Shown here one piece after another: positions 47,627-60,628 of a stretch of 64,000 nucleotides of DNA (position 1 is its first letter; every line of letters begins with the position of its first letter). Position numbers and translations under genes: made by a program. The DNA is from Owenia fusiformis (lineage: Eukaryota; Annelida; Polychaeta; Sabellida; Oweniidae): the NCBI GenBank assembly GCA_903813345.2, contig CAIIXF020000004.1, forward strand, positions 9,494,196-9,558,195, written 5' to 3'. Below the pieces are notes generated by a model. The model worked only from the letters and a program-made list of their open reading frames with translations. It had not been told where the DNA came from and made no database searches.

Positions 47627-50600
47627 ATGAAAAAGAAGAGCGCAATCACGCCAATCACCAACATGACTCGCTTTTTGAGGACTGCACATTTTCAATATCT
47701 ATTTTTGCTGTTGATCTTTCAAGGACTCAGAGCAGACGGTAAGTTTAAAAATTAAAAATTGCATTAACTATTTTGGCCTATACTACGACTTATAAGGAAT
47801 AATATATTATATTTATTTACGTTTGCAGACATATTGACTTTCTCAGAAAAGTTAGAGGTACATGTACATGTACATGTATCTGAAATTGGATTTCGTCTGT
47901 CCCACATCATTTGAGACTAACTGTTGAATCTTGTATGAATACTTGAATCAACAACTATTATATTGATGTTATGAGTATTGGCTATCACTCTTTAAATTCT
48001 TCAACATGAATGACTTCAGTATGAATAAAATGTCCCTTGGTGTTATTGTCATGGATTGCATTCTTACAGAAACATGTGAAAACGACTGGTCCTACTGTAA
48101 AGAAACAGGTAGATGCTACAAATTATTTACGAGAAACAACCTTACCTGGCTTGATGCAAGAAGGATATGTAGATCAGAAGGAACAGATTTAGCCAGATTT
48201 ATGGGAAAGGAGAAAAAATATGTAACGCAAACGATACAGGGGAACAATTTGGATTCCAAGACGGTGATTTATTTAGGTAAACGAATTCTCAGCATTAAAC
48301 GTTATTTTCATTTTCGTTTCAAATGATAATAATCAATTTGAGCAATATAAGCTTTTAATTATTCAAACATTACTAACTGGACTCTTATGAAACAAACGAT
48401 ATTATATACAATGGACGATCCAAATATTCTGATATTCTCATTTTGTAATTATTAGGAGGCCCTCCTGAAAGGGCCTCCTATAGCTTTTGTAGCTTTTCTT
48501 TATTTATTTATTATTAGGAGGCCCTCCTGAAAGGGCCTCCTATAGCTTTTGTAGCTTTTCTTTATTATTCTTTATTAGGAGGCCCTTCAAGGGGCCTCCT
48601 ATCATTTTTGTAGTTATTCTTCTTTATTTATTTATTTATTTATTTATTATTCTTTTTAGCATTTTTTCTCCAACTTCCAGCTAGCTTTGACTTATCTCAT
48701 ATATAGTCCTATTAGGGACCTGGGCTGGACTTGTCGGGAAATTAGTTCATATCTAGGTCAAGGGTCAAAATCTAGGTCAAATCTAAGTTTTTTTCAAGTT
48801 TCTCAAATCCTGACACTACACTTCAATATTTTTGGCTGAATTTTTGCATACAGATAGATATTAGCTTTCTATTAGTCTAAGCCCTTTGCCGTCTAGGGAA
48901 ATTTTGCCTAGATTTTGAGATATTGAAGGTCAAAAAAAGGTCAAAAAAGGTCTTTTTTCAACTTGCCTTAAATTGACCAAATTTTTTTTTTTAAACTCAT
49001 CTACAAGTTCTCAGGATTCCAAATCTGACCTTACTTTTGACCGTTGACCTTTTGTTGACCTTCAGTGACCTCCGAAAGGTCAAAAAAGTTGATTTTTCAA
49101 ATCAATTTTCTGGATTCAAATTTAGGTGCATTTAATCACAAAAGACCCCAAGAGATCCAAAAAAGTAAAATTTGCAAGGTCAAAGGTCAAGGTCATCAAA
49201 CGAAATCACAAACTGTGTTTTTTAAGTTTCTCAAAATTGGAGACTACAAATCAATTTTTTTTACTGAAAGTCAGAATATATATTCCTCTAAAGGTTCTAC
49301 ACATATTAGCAATTGACTATTTATTAAAATTTTGCTCCAGTTTTGAGATATTAGAACTCAAAAACTGAAAAAGGTCAAATTTCGAAATTTTTCAAGGTCA
49401 AATTTCAACTTGCTCTAAATTGACCAAACTTTTTTTTAAAAAGCATCTACAAGATCTCAGGAACTCATATCTGACCTTAGTTTTGACCTATGACCTTTAG
49501 TTGACCTTCAGTGACCTCCGAAAGGTCAAAAAAGTTGATTTTTCAAATTGATTTTCTGGATTCAAATTTAGATTAATTCAATCAGAAAAGATATACTGAG
49601 GTCTAAAAAAGTAAAATTTTCAAGGTCAAAGTTCAAGGTCATCAAACAAGATCACAAACTGTGTTTTCTAAGTTTCTCAAAGTTTGTGACCACAAATCAA
49701 TATTTTTCCATGAAAGACTGAATATATATTCATCTAAAGGTTCTTCACATATTAGCAATTGATTATTTATTAAAATTTTGCACCAGTTTTGAGATATCAG
49801 AGCTCAAAACTGAAAAAGGTCGAATTTCGAAAATTTTCAAGGTCAAATTTTAACTTGATCTAAATTGACCAAACTTTTTTTTAAAACTCATATACAAATT
49901 CTCAGGATTCCAAATCTTACCTTACTTTTGACCTTTGACCTTTTGTTGACCTTCAGTGACCTCCGAAAGGTCAAAAAAGTTGATTTTTTAAATCAATTTT
50001 CTGGATTTAAATTTAGGTGCATTTAATCACAAAAGACCCCAAGAGATCCAAAAAAGTAAAATTTGCAAGGTCAAAGGTCAAGGTCATTGAATTAAATCAC
50101 AAACTGTGTTTTCCAAGTTTCTCAAAATTGGTGACTACAAATCAATATTTTTTGATAAATGTCTGAATATATATTACTCTAAAGGTTCTACACATATTAG
50201 CAATTGATTATATTTTAAAATTTTGCACCAGTTTTAAGATATTAGAGCTCAAAAATTGAAAAAGGTCAAATTTCGAAAATTTTCAAGGTCAAATTTCAAC
50301 TTGATCTAAATTGACCAAACTTTTTTTTAAAACTCATCTACAAGTTCTCAGGATTCCAAATCTTACCTTACTTTTGACCCTTGACCTTTTGTTGACCTTC
50401 AGTGACTCCGAAAGGTCAAAAAAGTTGATTTTTCAAATCGATTTTCTGGATTCAAATTTAAGTGCATTTAATCACAAAAGACCCGAAGAGGTCCAAAAAA
50501 GTAAATTTTGCAAGGTCAAGGGTCAATGTCATTGAATTAAATCACAAACTGTGTTTTCCAAGTTTCTCAAAATTGGTTACTACAAATCAATATAGTTTAA

Positions 50601-53600
50601 TGAAAGTCGAAATATATATTCCTCCACTTTTTCTCCACATATAAGCATGTGATTATCATTTAAAATTTTGCACCAGTTTTGAGATATAAGAGCTCAAAAA
50701 CTGAAAAAGGTCAAAATTTCGAAAATTTTCAAGGTCAAATTTCAACTTGATCTAAATTGACCAAACTTTTTTTAAAACTCATCTACAAGTTCTTAGGATT
50801 CCAAATCTTACCTTACTTTTGACCTTTTGTTGACCTTTAGTTGACCTTTAGTGACCTCCGAAAGGTCAAAAAGTTGATTTTTCAAATCGATTTTCTGGTT
50901 TCAAATTCAGGTGTATTTAATCATAAAAGAGGTCCAAAAAAGTAAAATTTGCAAGGTCAAAGGTCAAGGTCATCAAACCAAATCACAAACTGTGTTTTCT
51001 AAGTTTCTCAAAATTGGAGACTACAAACCAATATTTTTTCATGAAAGTCAGGATATATATTCCTCTATAGGTTCTACACATATTAGCATTTGACTACTTA
51101 TTAAAATTGTGTACCAGTTTTGAGATATTGGAACTCAAAAACTGAAAAAAGGTCAAATTTCGAAACTTTTCAAGACTAAATTTCAACTTGCTTCAAATTG
51201 ACCAATTTTTTTTTAAAACTCATCTACAAGTTCTCAGGATTCCAAATCTAACCTTACTTTTGACCTTTGACCTTTGGTTGACCTTCAGTGACCTCCGAAA
51301 GGTAAAAAAAAAAGATTTTTCAAATCGATTTTCTGGATTCAAATTTAGGTATATTTATTCACAAAAGACCTTCTGAGGTCTAAAAAAGTAAAATTTGCAA
51401 GGTCAAAGGTCAAGGTCATCAAACGAAATCACAAACTGTGTTTTCTAAGTTTCTCAAAATTGGAGACTACAAATCAATATTTTGAAATGAAAGTCAGAAT
51501 ATATATTCCTCTACTAAAGGTTCTACACATATTAGCAATTGATTATCTATTAAAATATGGCTCCAGTTTTGAGATATTATAGCTCAAAAACTGAAAAAAG
51601 GTCAAATTTCGGAATTTTTCAAGGTCAAATTTCAACTTGCATTAATTCGACCAAACCTTTTTTAAAAATCATCTACAAGTTGTCTGGAGTTCATATATGA
51701 CCTTGTATTAGAGATTTGACCTTTGGCTGGCCTTTGAATGTTCAGAAACGAATATAGGGCCTCCGTAAGATTGCTTGCAATCTTAGATCGTTCGATCTCT
51801 AGTTCTTTATTATTCTTTCAAAGCATTTTTCTTCTACTTCCTACTAGCTTTCAACTACCTACTATATGATCCTACTAGGAACCTTGGCTGGAATAGGGGG
51901 GAAAATATTTTTTATCTAGGTCAAGGTCAAAGGTCAAAATCTAGGTCAAATCTAAGTTTTTTTTCATGTTTCTCAAGTTTGTCCTTATACTTCATTATTT
52001 CTTGCGATGAATTAAACTGAAACTACATTTAAGTATTCTCTACAAATTGTTCACTATATGTCAGCATTAAATTTTTACCGTTTTTGAGATATTTGACGTC
52101 AAAAAACGGTCAAAAAAGGTCATTTTTCAACTTGCTTCAATCTGACCAAATTTTTTTTTAAAAATTATCTACAAGTTCCCAGGAGTCCAAATCTGACCTC
52201 AGATTTGACCTTTGATCTTCAGTTGACCTTCAGTGACCTCCGAAAGGTCAAAAAAGTTGATTTTTCAAATCGATTTTCTGGATTCAAATTTAGGTATATC
52301 TATTCACAAAAGACCTTTTGAGGTCTAAAAAAGTAAAATTTGCAAGGTCAAAGGTCAAGGTCATCAAACGAAATCACAAACTGTGTTTTCTAAGTTTCTC
52401 AAAATTGGAGACTACAAATCAATTTTTTTACTGAAAGTCAGAATATATATTCCTCTAAAGGCTCTACACATATTAGCAATTGACTATTTATTAAAACTTT
52501 GCTCCAGTTTTGAGATATTAGAACTCAAAAACTGAAAAATGGTCAAATTTCGAAATTTTTGAGGGTCAAATTTCAACTTGCTCTAAATTGACCAAACTTT
52601 TTTTTAAAAAGCATCTACAAGATCTCAGAAACTCAAATCTGACCTTAGTTTTGACCTATGACCTTTAGTTGACCTTCAGTGACCTTCGAAAGGTCAGAAA
52701 AGTTGATTTTTCAAATTGAGTCTTTGGATTCAAATTTAGGTCAGTCTAATTACAAAAAGCCTACTGAGGTCTCAAAAAGTAAAAATTTCAAGGTCAAAGG
52801 TCAAGGTCATCAAATTAGGTCACAAACTGTGCTATCTAAGTTTCTCATACTTCAAGACTTCAAATCAATATTTTTAATTGAAAGTCAAGATATACTTTTC
52901 TCTAAGGGTTCTACACATATTAGTCATTGACTATTTATTAAAATTTTGTCCCACTTTTGAGATATAAGAGCTCAAAAACTGAAAAAGGTCATTTTTTCAA
53001 AGTTTATAAGGTCAAATTTTAACTTCCTTCAAATTCACCCAACTTTTTTTAAAAAATCATCTTCAACTTCTCAGGAGTTCATATTTAACCTCAGATTTGA
53101 CATTTGACCTTTAGTTGACCTTCAGTGACCTTTGAAATGTCAGAAAAGTTGATTTTTCAAATTGAGTTTTTGGACTCAAATTTAGGGTTGGCCTAATCAA
53201 AAAAAACTACTGAGCTCTAGAATAGTAAAATTTTCAAGGTCAAGGGTCACGGTTATCAAATTAGGTCAAAGGTCAAGATCTAGGTCAAATCTAAATTTTT
53301 TTCAAGTTTCTCAACTTTGTCCTTATACTTCGTTATTTCTTGCGATGAATTAAACTGAAACTACATTTTGGTATTCTCTATAAATTCTTCACTATATGTC
53401 AGCATTAAATTTTTACCGTTTTTGAGATATTTGACGTAAAAAAACGGTCAAAAAAGGTCATTTTCAACTTGCTTCAATCTGACCAAATTTTTTTTATAAC
53501 TCATCTACAAGTTCCCAGGAGTCCAAATCTGACCTCAGATTTGACCTTTGAACTTTAATTGACCTTCGAAAGGTAAGAAAAGTTGATTTTTTAAATTGAG

Positions 53601-56600
53601 TCTTTGGATTCAAATTTAGGTCAGCTTAATTACAAAAGTCCTACTGAGGTCTGAAAAAGTAAAACTTTTCAAAGTCAAAGGTCAAGATCATGAAATTAGG
53701 TCACAAACTGTGCTATCTAAGTTTCGCAAAGTTCGACTACAAACCAATATTTTTAATCCTGAGTCGAAATAAACACATTCCTCTAAGGGTTGTACACATA
53801 TTAGCAATTGACTATCTAATTGAATTTTGTCCCAGTTTGAGATATAAGAGTTCAAAAGTTGAAAAAAGGTCAATTTCGAAATCTTTCAAGGTCAAATTTA
53901 AACTCGCTTCAAATTGACAAAATCTTTTTTTGAAAATCATCTACAAGTTTTCAGGAGTTCACATCTGACCTCAGATTTGATATTTGTCCTTTAGTTGACC
54001 TTCAAATTGTCAAAAATGCCTAAGAGGGCCTCCGTGAGATTGCTTGCAATCTTCAAAAGTCTAGTTATTCTATCAAAGCAGTTTTCTCCTACTTTCAACT
54101 AGCTTTCAACTTTCTACTATATGCTCCTACTAGATACCTGGTTTGATCTTGATGGGAAAATATTTCATATCTAGGTCAAGGTCAAAGGTCAAAATCTAGG
54201 TCAAATCTAAGTTTTTTTTTAAGTTTCTCAAGTTTGTCATTATACTTCATTATTTCTTGCGATGAATTAAACTGAAACTACATTTAAGTATTCTCTACAA
54301 ATTGTTCACTATATGTCAGCATTAAATTTTTACCGTTTTTGAGATATTTGACGTCAAAAAACGGTCAAAAGAGGTCATTTTTCAACGTGCTTCAATCTGA
54401 CCAAATTTTTTTTTTAAAATCATCTACAAGTTCCCAGTAGTCCAAATCTGACTTCAGATTTGACCTTTGACCTTTAATTGACCTTCAGTGACCTTCGAAA
54501 GGTCAGAAAAGTTGATTTTTCAAATTGAGTCTTTGGATTCAAATTTAGGTCAGTCTAATTACAAAAAGCCTACTGAGGTCTAAAAAAGTAAAAATGTCAA
54601 GGTCAGAGGTCAAGGTCATCAAATTAGGTCACAAACTGTGCTATCTAAGTATCTCATAGTTCAAGACTACAAATCAATATTTTTAATTGAAAGTCAAGAT
54701 ATACATTCCTCTAAGGGTTCTACACATATTAGCCATTGACTATTTATTAAAATTTTGTCCCAGTTTTGAGATATAAGAGCTCAAAAACTGAAAAAGGTCA
54801 ATTTTTCAAAGTTTATAAGGTCAAATTTTAACTTGCTTCAAATTCACCCAACTTTTTTTTAAAAATCATCAACAACTTCTCAGGAGTTCATATTTAACCT
54901 CAGATTTGACATTTGACCTTTAGTTGACCTTCAGTGACCTTCTAAAGGTCAGAAAAGTTGATTTTTCAAATTGAGTGTTTGGATTCAAATTTAGGGTTAG
55001 CCTAATCATAAAAGACCTACTGAGCTCTAAAGCAGTAAAATTTTCAAGGTCAAGGGTCACGGTTATCAAATTAGGTCAAAGGTCAAAATCTAGGTCAAAT
55101 CTAAATATTTTTCAAGTTTCTCAACTTTGTCCTTATACTTCATTATTTCTTGCGATGAATTAAACTGAAACTACATTTTAGTATTCTCTACAAATTGTTT
55201 ACAATATGTCAGCATTAAATTTTTACCATTTTTGAGATATTTGACGTCAAAAAAGGTCATTTTTCAACTTGCTTCAATCTGACCAATTTTTTTTTTCAAA
55301 ATCATCTACAAGTTCCCAGGAGTCCAAATCTGACCTCAGATTTAACCTTTGACCTTTAGTTGACCTTCAATGACCTTTGAAAGGTAAAAAAAGTTGATTT
55401 TTCAAATTGAGTCTTTGGATTCAAATTTAGGTCAGCCTAATTACAAAAGACCTACTGAGGTCTAAAAAAGTAAAACTTTTCAGGGTCAAAGGTCAAGATC
55501 ATGAAATTAGGTCACAAACTGTGCTATCTAAGTTTCGCAAAGTTCGAGACTACAAACCGATATTTTTAATCCGAAGTCGAAATATACACATTCCTCTAAG
55601 GGTTCTACACATATTAGCAATTGACTTTCTAATGGAATTTTGTCCCAGTTTGAGATATAAGAGTTCAAAAGCTGAAAAAAGGTCAATTTCGAAATTTTTC
55701 AAGGTCAAATTTAAACTCGCTTCAAATTGACAAAATCGTTTTTTGAAAATCATCTACAAGTTCTCAGGAGTTCACATCTGACCTCAGATTTGATATTTGT
55801 CCTTTAGTTGACCTTCAAATTGTCAAAAATGCCTAAGAGGGCCTCCGTGAGATTGCTTGCAATCTTCAAAAGTCTAGTTTAATATATCCCTCTCATTTTT
55901 TCAGAGCGTATAGATTATGTAATTACGCATACATTGCTAAATCATTAAAGCTATATCTTTAATCAATTTTGAGATACGGTTACCATGAGAGGGGTATGTG
56001 AAAAAATCACAAAATGAGATCATTTTTATCAGAATATATGGATCGCCCCTTGTATATTGGAAGAAATGGATTGAGTTTTGAGTCGTTTCATTTCAGCAGA
56101 TGATTGATTGTGAATGATGGCTGCCAATCCCTCTTGGTATGCTATCTTATTACAACGTATAACTTTGTGATTTCAGGTTTGAGGATGAACCTCCAAAAAT
56201 GCCAAATCATAAATATCCATCCCCGTGTAAAACGGGGAAAGGGGAACTGTAAAGATGTTATCACGGATCGATTTATGTGTGTTTCAATTCCAAAGCCAGC
56301 ATTCTCCCAACTCGGGAATCTGAGTGCCAACATTCATTCTGCTCCTTCCAGCGTATTCCCTGGAAATCCAAGCCCTATATCTTGTAATGCACCAGAATAC
56401 TGCCATTGTCAGACCAAACCAGAGCCAAAATTTGATCACATTGAGTGTGGATTCAACGGCCTTGAAGTTATACCATTTGGAATACCAACTTACACGAAAA
56501 AGTTACTTCTAAATAACAATCTATTTAAGTTCATTGAACGAGAAACATTCAGAGGACTGCCAAACCTCCTAGAACTGGATATGATACGTAATGATATAAC

Positions 56601-58676
56601 GGATATTTTGGGAAAGGCATTTGAATACTTGAAAATGTTGGAAATTCTAAAATTGTCTCGTAATAGCTTCACGAAACTTCATCATAATGTGTTCCAAGGC
56701 TTGGGAAGTTTGAAAGAATTGAGAATCGGATATAACTCGGTCCCACTTGAATTGGAAGATGGTTGCTTTGAGGATCTGAGGAATTTGAATGATTTGATCT
56801 TGACCTATACTGATTTACAAGGAACGTTGAACGCGTCCATGTTTAAAGGCCTCGTATCTCTGAAGAAATTGGATCTTGCTTCCACATCCTCGCACACAAT
56901 TGATCACGCTGCGTTTAGGCATTTGGGACAGTTGGAAACCTTGGTTTTATCACGCAATAACCTAACAAGACTTTCACAAGGTATATTTACTGGCTTGGGG
57001 AATTTAAGTAAATTAGAAATCCATGAAAATGCAATCCCAATTGCACTGGATGACAACTGTTTTAAAGATCTAGAGAAATTAAAAGACCTCAGCTTGTCTC
57101 AAACAAAAATACAAGGAGGTAAATTAACAACATCCATGTTTCTTGGTCTACACACCCTCAAGGTACTAAATCTTAAAAGCTGTAATATTCACACAATCAA
57201 CAAGGAAACGTTCAAATACCTTGTAAACATCGACACAATTGATCTAAGGGACAACACATTCTCTAAGACTGAGTATGTGCCCACGATGTTCAACATATTG
57301 CCAAGTTTGCAGTCCCTGAAGAGCGACCACATGGAGATATGTTGTATTGCTTCAAACGTTCTTGAATGTGATCCGCAACCGGACTATTTGTCGTCATGTG
57401 CCTACCTAATCAAGAGTGATATACTAAGGGTTTCTCTCTGGACTATCGGGGTATTGATTCTTCTTGGCAACTTAATAGCTATAGTGCTGCGTCTAAACGA
57501 GAAGAATGAGAGCTCTAACATCAATTGCATCATGATAATGAATTTGTCCATCGCCGATTTTTTGATGAGCAGCTATATTTTTATTATAGCGGCTGTGGAT
57601 GTGAAGTTTCGAGGAGTGTATGCAGAAAATCGATATGATTGGGTCAATGGAAGGATTTGCATGTTAGCTGGATTTACTGCCTCTCTTTCAAGTGAGATGT
57701 CAGTCTTTATTCTTGTTGCCATGACTTTCGATAGATTTTTTAAAATTGTGTTTCCGTTCAAGTCCAAGCTTCACCTTAATCAATGCTCTGCTTATATTGT
57801 CATGTCTTTTGGGTGGACTCTATGTGTGATTCTGTCTGGATTGCCTCTTCTTCCTTTGAACTACTTTGGTCCATACGCTTTCTTTTCACAGTCTGGTTTC
57901 TGTCTGCCACTTATTTTGACCGACTTTAATTTCAAAGGATGGGAATACTCGTTCTCCATATTTAATGTCACCACTCTTGTCGGGTTCATCCTCATTGCGG
58001 GAGGCTATTTGGGAATATTCGCCTCCACCTTTATTCGACGTGCATCCATTCGGCGTCACACAAATCGGGAAGTGAAGATGGCTAGGAAGATGCTGTGGAT
58101 TGTCGCCACGGATTTCTGTTGCTGGGTCCCGATATCAATACTGGGATTTCTGGCTCTGCAAGGCGTCCAACTTCCAGGTACATACATTTGGATTTCTTCG
58201 ATTGACGTACGTACATTACACAGGTCAAGAAGGAAATTATAAACCATACGCATTCTATAGATAAAACATAAGTGGCGCTTTGGAAAGTATTTTGACATTT
58301 TAATCATTTGGTGCAATTAATGACCAGAGACAAAACTGGGATATATAAATTACCACGTGAATTTAATGTCAATAGGATTTAATTTCAGTATAATTCGCAT
58401 CTTCTTTCGTTTGGTAATACATGACGCATTTCTTTTTTAATAATGTTTTTTTTCTTCATTTTAGGTGAAATATTTGCCTATATCAGCATATTTGTGCTTC
58501 CAATCAATAGCGCCATCAACCCGATGATTTACACATTTAGCAACCTCTCCTATGATGTTAAATGTACATGTATGAGAAAGAGAAGCACCACCCAGAATTC
58601 ATCAACCCTTCAAACACCGGCTGGGTCATCAACTAGGATCGATACAAATATAAATTATATCAGACAGAACTCATAA
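47627..58676 (+). CDS. C-type-lectin-like/LRR/7TM receptor (LGR, relaxin-receptor-like)
   Basis: Four exons, 47627-47738, 48070-48276, 56177-58177 and 58465-58676, join in phase 1 at every junction and give 843 residues. Exon 1 is a signal peptide (FQYLFLLLIFQGLRAD). A C-type-lectin-like domain (about 39-143) starts ENDWSYCKETGRCYKLF, has TWLDARRICRSEGTDLA, crosses the second junction at YLG/L and closes with NCKDVITDRFMC. It lacks the EPN/QPD and WND sugar-binding motifs. LRRNT begins at C176, followed by about 9-10 leucine-rich repeats to about 475, then a CC...C...C hinge. The rhodopsin-class 7TM runs from about 524: GN in TM1, LSIADF in TM2, DRF (625-627) in place of DRY, and NPMIY (792-796). 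LPINSAINPMIY closely matches relaxin receptors. A plasma-membrane G-protein receptor is certain in fold; the ligand is unknown. Confidence 0.93.
48451..48610 (+). repeat. Three tandem hairpin units at the head of the intronic array
   Basis: Three copies of a roughly 62-bp unit with TTATTAGGAGGCCC, a short loop, GGGCCTCCTAT and TTTTGTAGCTTTTCTTTATT. Each forms a small hairpin. They look like repeated starts of the element that makes up the following array. Confidence 0.8.
48451..55880 (+). repeat. 7.4-kb array of ~445-bp AGGTCA-rich units in receptor intron 2
   Basis: Direct repeats of about 440-452 bp, marked by CACAAACTGTGTTTT (near 49207, 49659, 50099, 50543, 50987, 51430, 52379) and the variant CACAAACTGTGCTATCTAAG (52828, 53703, 54629, 55513). 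The array is organised as three larger blocks, each ending in GCCTCCGT(A/G)AGATTGCTTGC and AATCTT (near 51755, 54030, 55845) and each restarting with a TTCAACTAGC-type segment. Each unit has AAGGTCAAAGGTCAAGGTCA and an opposite-strand TTTGACCTTTGACC block. Short ORFs (60-85 codons) recur in each unit in the same frame position but vary in length. Confidence 0.9.
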
Positions 58677-58689
58677 CCTTCCAGATTCA

Positions 58690-59580
58690 ACACAGTCTTG
58701 GATCATTGTAAAATATACAAGACTGGATCCATAATATTCGACAATATCTTGGAACATTGATGTTAATGTAAAATATAAAGGTCAGGTTTCTAAATAGTAC
58801 AATTGGTCCAATATTTCACTATATTGCCCTTTGAAATGACGTTATTACTATTATTACCACCGTTAATGCCCAGGGCTGAAATAGCAAATTTGAAATAGAA
58901 AATCTTACGCACTGAACGATATCACTTTTCCCGGGAAACATAGCCGGGTGGATAATGTCATTATTGCCCGACTAAAGTCATTAACGCCCGACACAATATT
59001 GCTCACGTCAATATAGCAATTTAAATGCCTTCTCAACTAGTACTAAAACCATCAATGTGAATGTAAAATATATAAGACAATGCTTGTTATTCAGCAGATT
59101 TAACACTTTCTTGAGTCATCAATGTGAATGTAAAATATATAAGACAAGTTGTGTTATTCAGCAGATTTAAAACCGTCTTAGGTCATCGTTGTGATTGTAA
59201 AATATCATATATGGCTTGTAATTCAGTAGATTTTATACAGTCTTTTTATTATATTAGTCTGGACTCCTTAATCTAATTACGACCAAGAAGATTTTTAAAC
59301 CTAACCAGATTTTGATGTTTGGTGAAAAGGGGACATCCAATTGATAAACTTATGAAGGGGATGTGAATGTTGAGTTAAGTAGACAAGTCCGGTGATTCAT
59401 TAGATTTAACAATGTTTTGGATCATCGGTAGACATGTTAAATGAGTACGATCCGTACTGGATTTGTTCATCAAGACAGGGGCCGTACTTCATTATATTTG
59501 ACAATGCCTTGGATTATAGGAAATATAAATGTAAAATATATTAGACAGAGTCTCTATTCTTCAGATTTAACATAATAGAA
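58690..59580 (+). repeat. Decayed tandem repeat in the receptor 3' UTR
   Basis: About eight diverged units of 60-75 bp built on TTGGATCAT(C/T), AATGTAAAATATA(T)AAGAC and TTCAGCAGATTTAACA. Two adjacent units near 59055 and 59130 are still nearly identical. Part of the middle (58850-58990) is a different insert with TTATTGCCCGAC and ATTAACGCCCGAC. Confidence 0.6.
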
Positions 59581-59735
59581 TGAACTGTGTATTTCAAGAA
59601 TATCCAGCTATACCAAAGAGCAGTGTATTATTGATTTATTGTATTTAAAGAATGCACACTAGGCATTGGCTAGCCATTGTTTTTCCTGATACCAAAGACT
59701 CATTGTTTATCCCTAACATTATCTATTTTCATTTT

Positions 59736-59741
59736 AATAAA
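59736..59741 (+). other. Candidate poly(A) signal of the receptor gene
   Basis: AATAAA about 1.06 kb after the receptor stop, followed by a T-rich stretch (TTATTCTTTCATTCTTTATT). It is the first canonical signal in a favourable context. Confidence 0.5.
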
Positions 59742-60230
59742 CCTTATTCTTTCATTCTTTATTGAATTTTAAAGCATTCATGCAACTATTTAACCACCCT
59801 GATAGTGCACCAGGGCCCTGCCCCTGTGTAGTGTACGGGTTAGAACATGCACTCATGCTTTTACATTTCCAACTCCTTTGCCTGTGTTTTGAATTCCTTG
59901 TTTAGTACTAACCCAAATTTTCAAAAGGGGCTTTTTCATGATTTACTTGTAAAATCTTTGGCTCAACTGCGCCTCTAAAAATAATTAACCTTCTAAGTTC
60001 ACAAATGATTAGGCAAATTAGCAAAGGTGCATGCCCTTACAACTTGGAATGCATTTTTGTTTATATCACACCAACCAAGAATGATTCTATAGTAGCCGAG
60101 ACAACACAAGTCCCAAGTCTTATATTTACTTTTATTTCTTCCCTTTTAAGAGTTAAATCACCACATTTTGCATCACATATTCCCCAGAGAAATCCTAACA
60201 AAGAATTTTGAAGATATGAGAGTAAACAAT
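59742..60230. other. Gap between receptor gene and foldback element
   Basis: No gene or repeat was recognised. Confidence 0.35.
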
Positions 60231-60628
60231 GACCAATCAGAAGGCTTCATTTTACAGAGCATACGATAAAATAGTATGCTTATGTGTACTTCAAATCATT
60301 CAATAACTTATATTATCGTATTTTCTGTAAAATTAAGCCTTCTGATTGGTCAGTTCTTGTTCTGTACCAATCTGTATTGCTACTGAGATTGTCCGCATTG
60401 ATCATCTCCGTCGCAATACAGAAAATATTGGTATGGAGGGGACATTCTCAGTAGCAATACAGAGGATCACACGATAAAAACGTTATAGAATGATTTGAAG
60501 TGCAATACAGGATATATTCTGTCTCGATATTCTGTATTGGCACTCGGCTTCGTCTCGTTCCAATACGGAATTTCTCGAGCAGAATATATCCTGTATTGCA
60601 TTTCAAATCATTCAATAACTTATAATTC
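60231..60628. mobile_element. Multi-hairpin foldback element, copy 2
   Basis: Reverse-orientation counterpart of 9050-9366. It has one more hairpin: the block AATCAGAAGGCTTCATTTTA near 60235 is mirrored near 60335. The ACTGAGATTGTCC and GATTTGAAGTGCAATACAGG arms are conserved. This copy is more complete than copy 1. Confidence 0.75.

Noticed and set aside
49065-55753. Recurrent 60-85 codon frames in the intronic array
   Set aside because: They recur at the same place in each unit with changing ends and no domain resemblance. Explained by the satellite.
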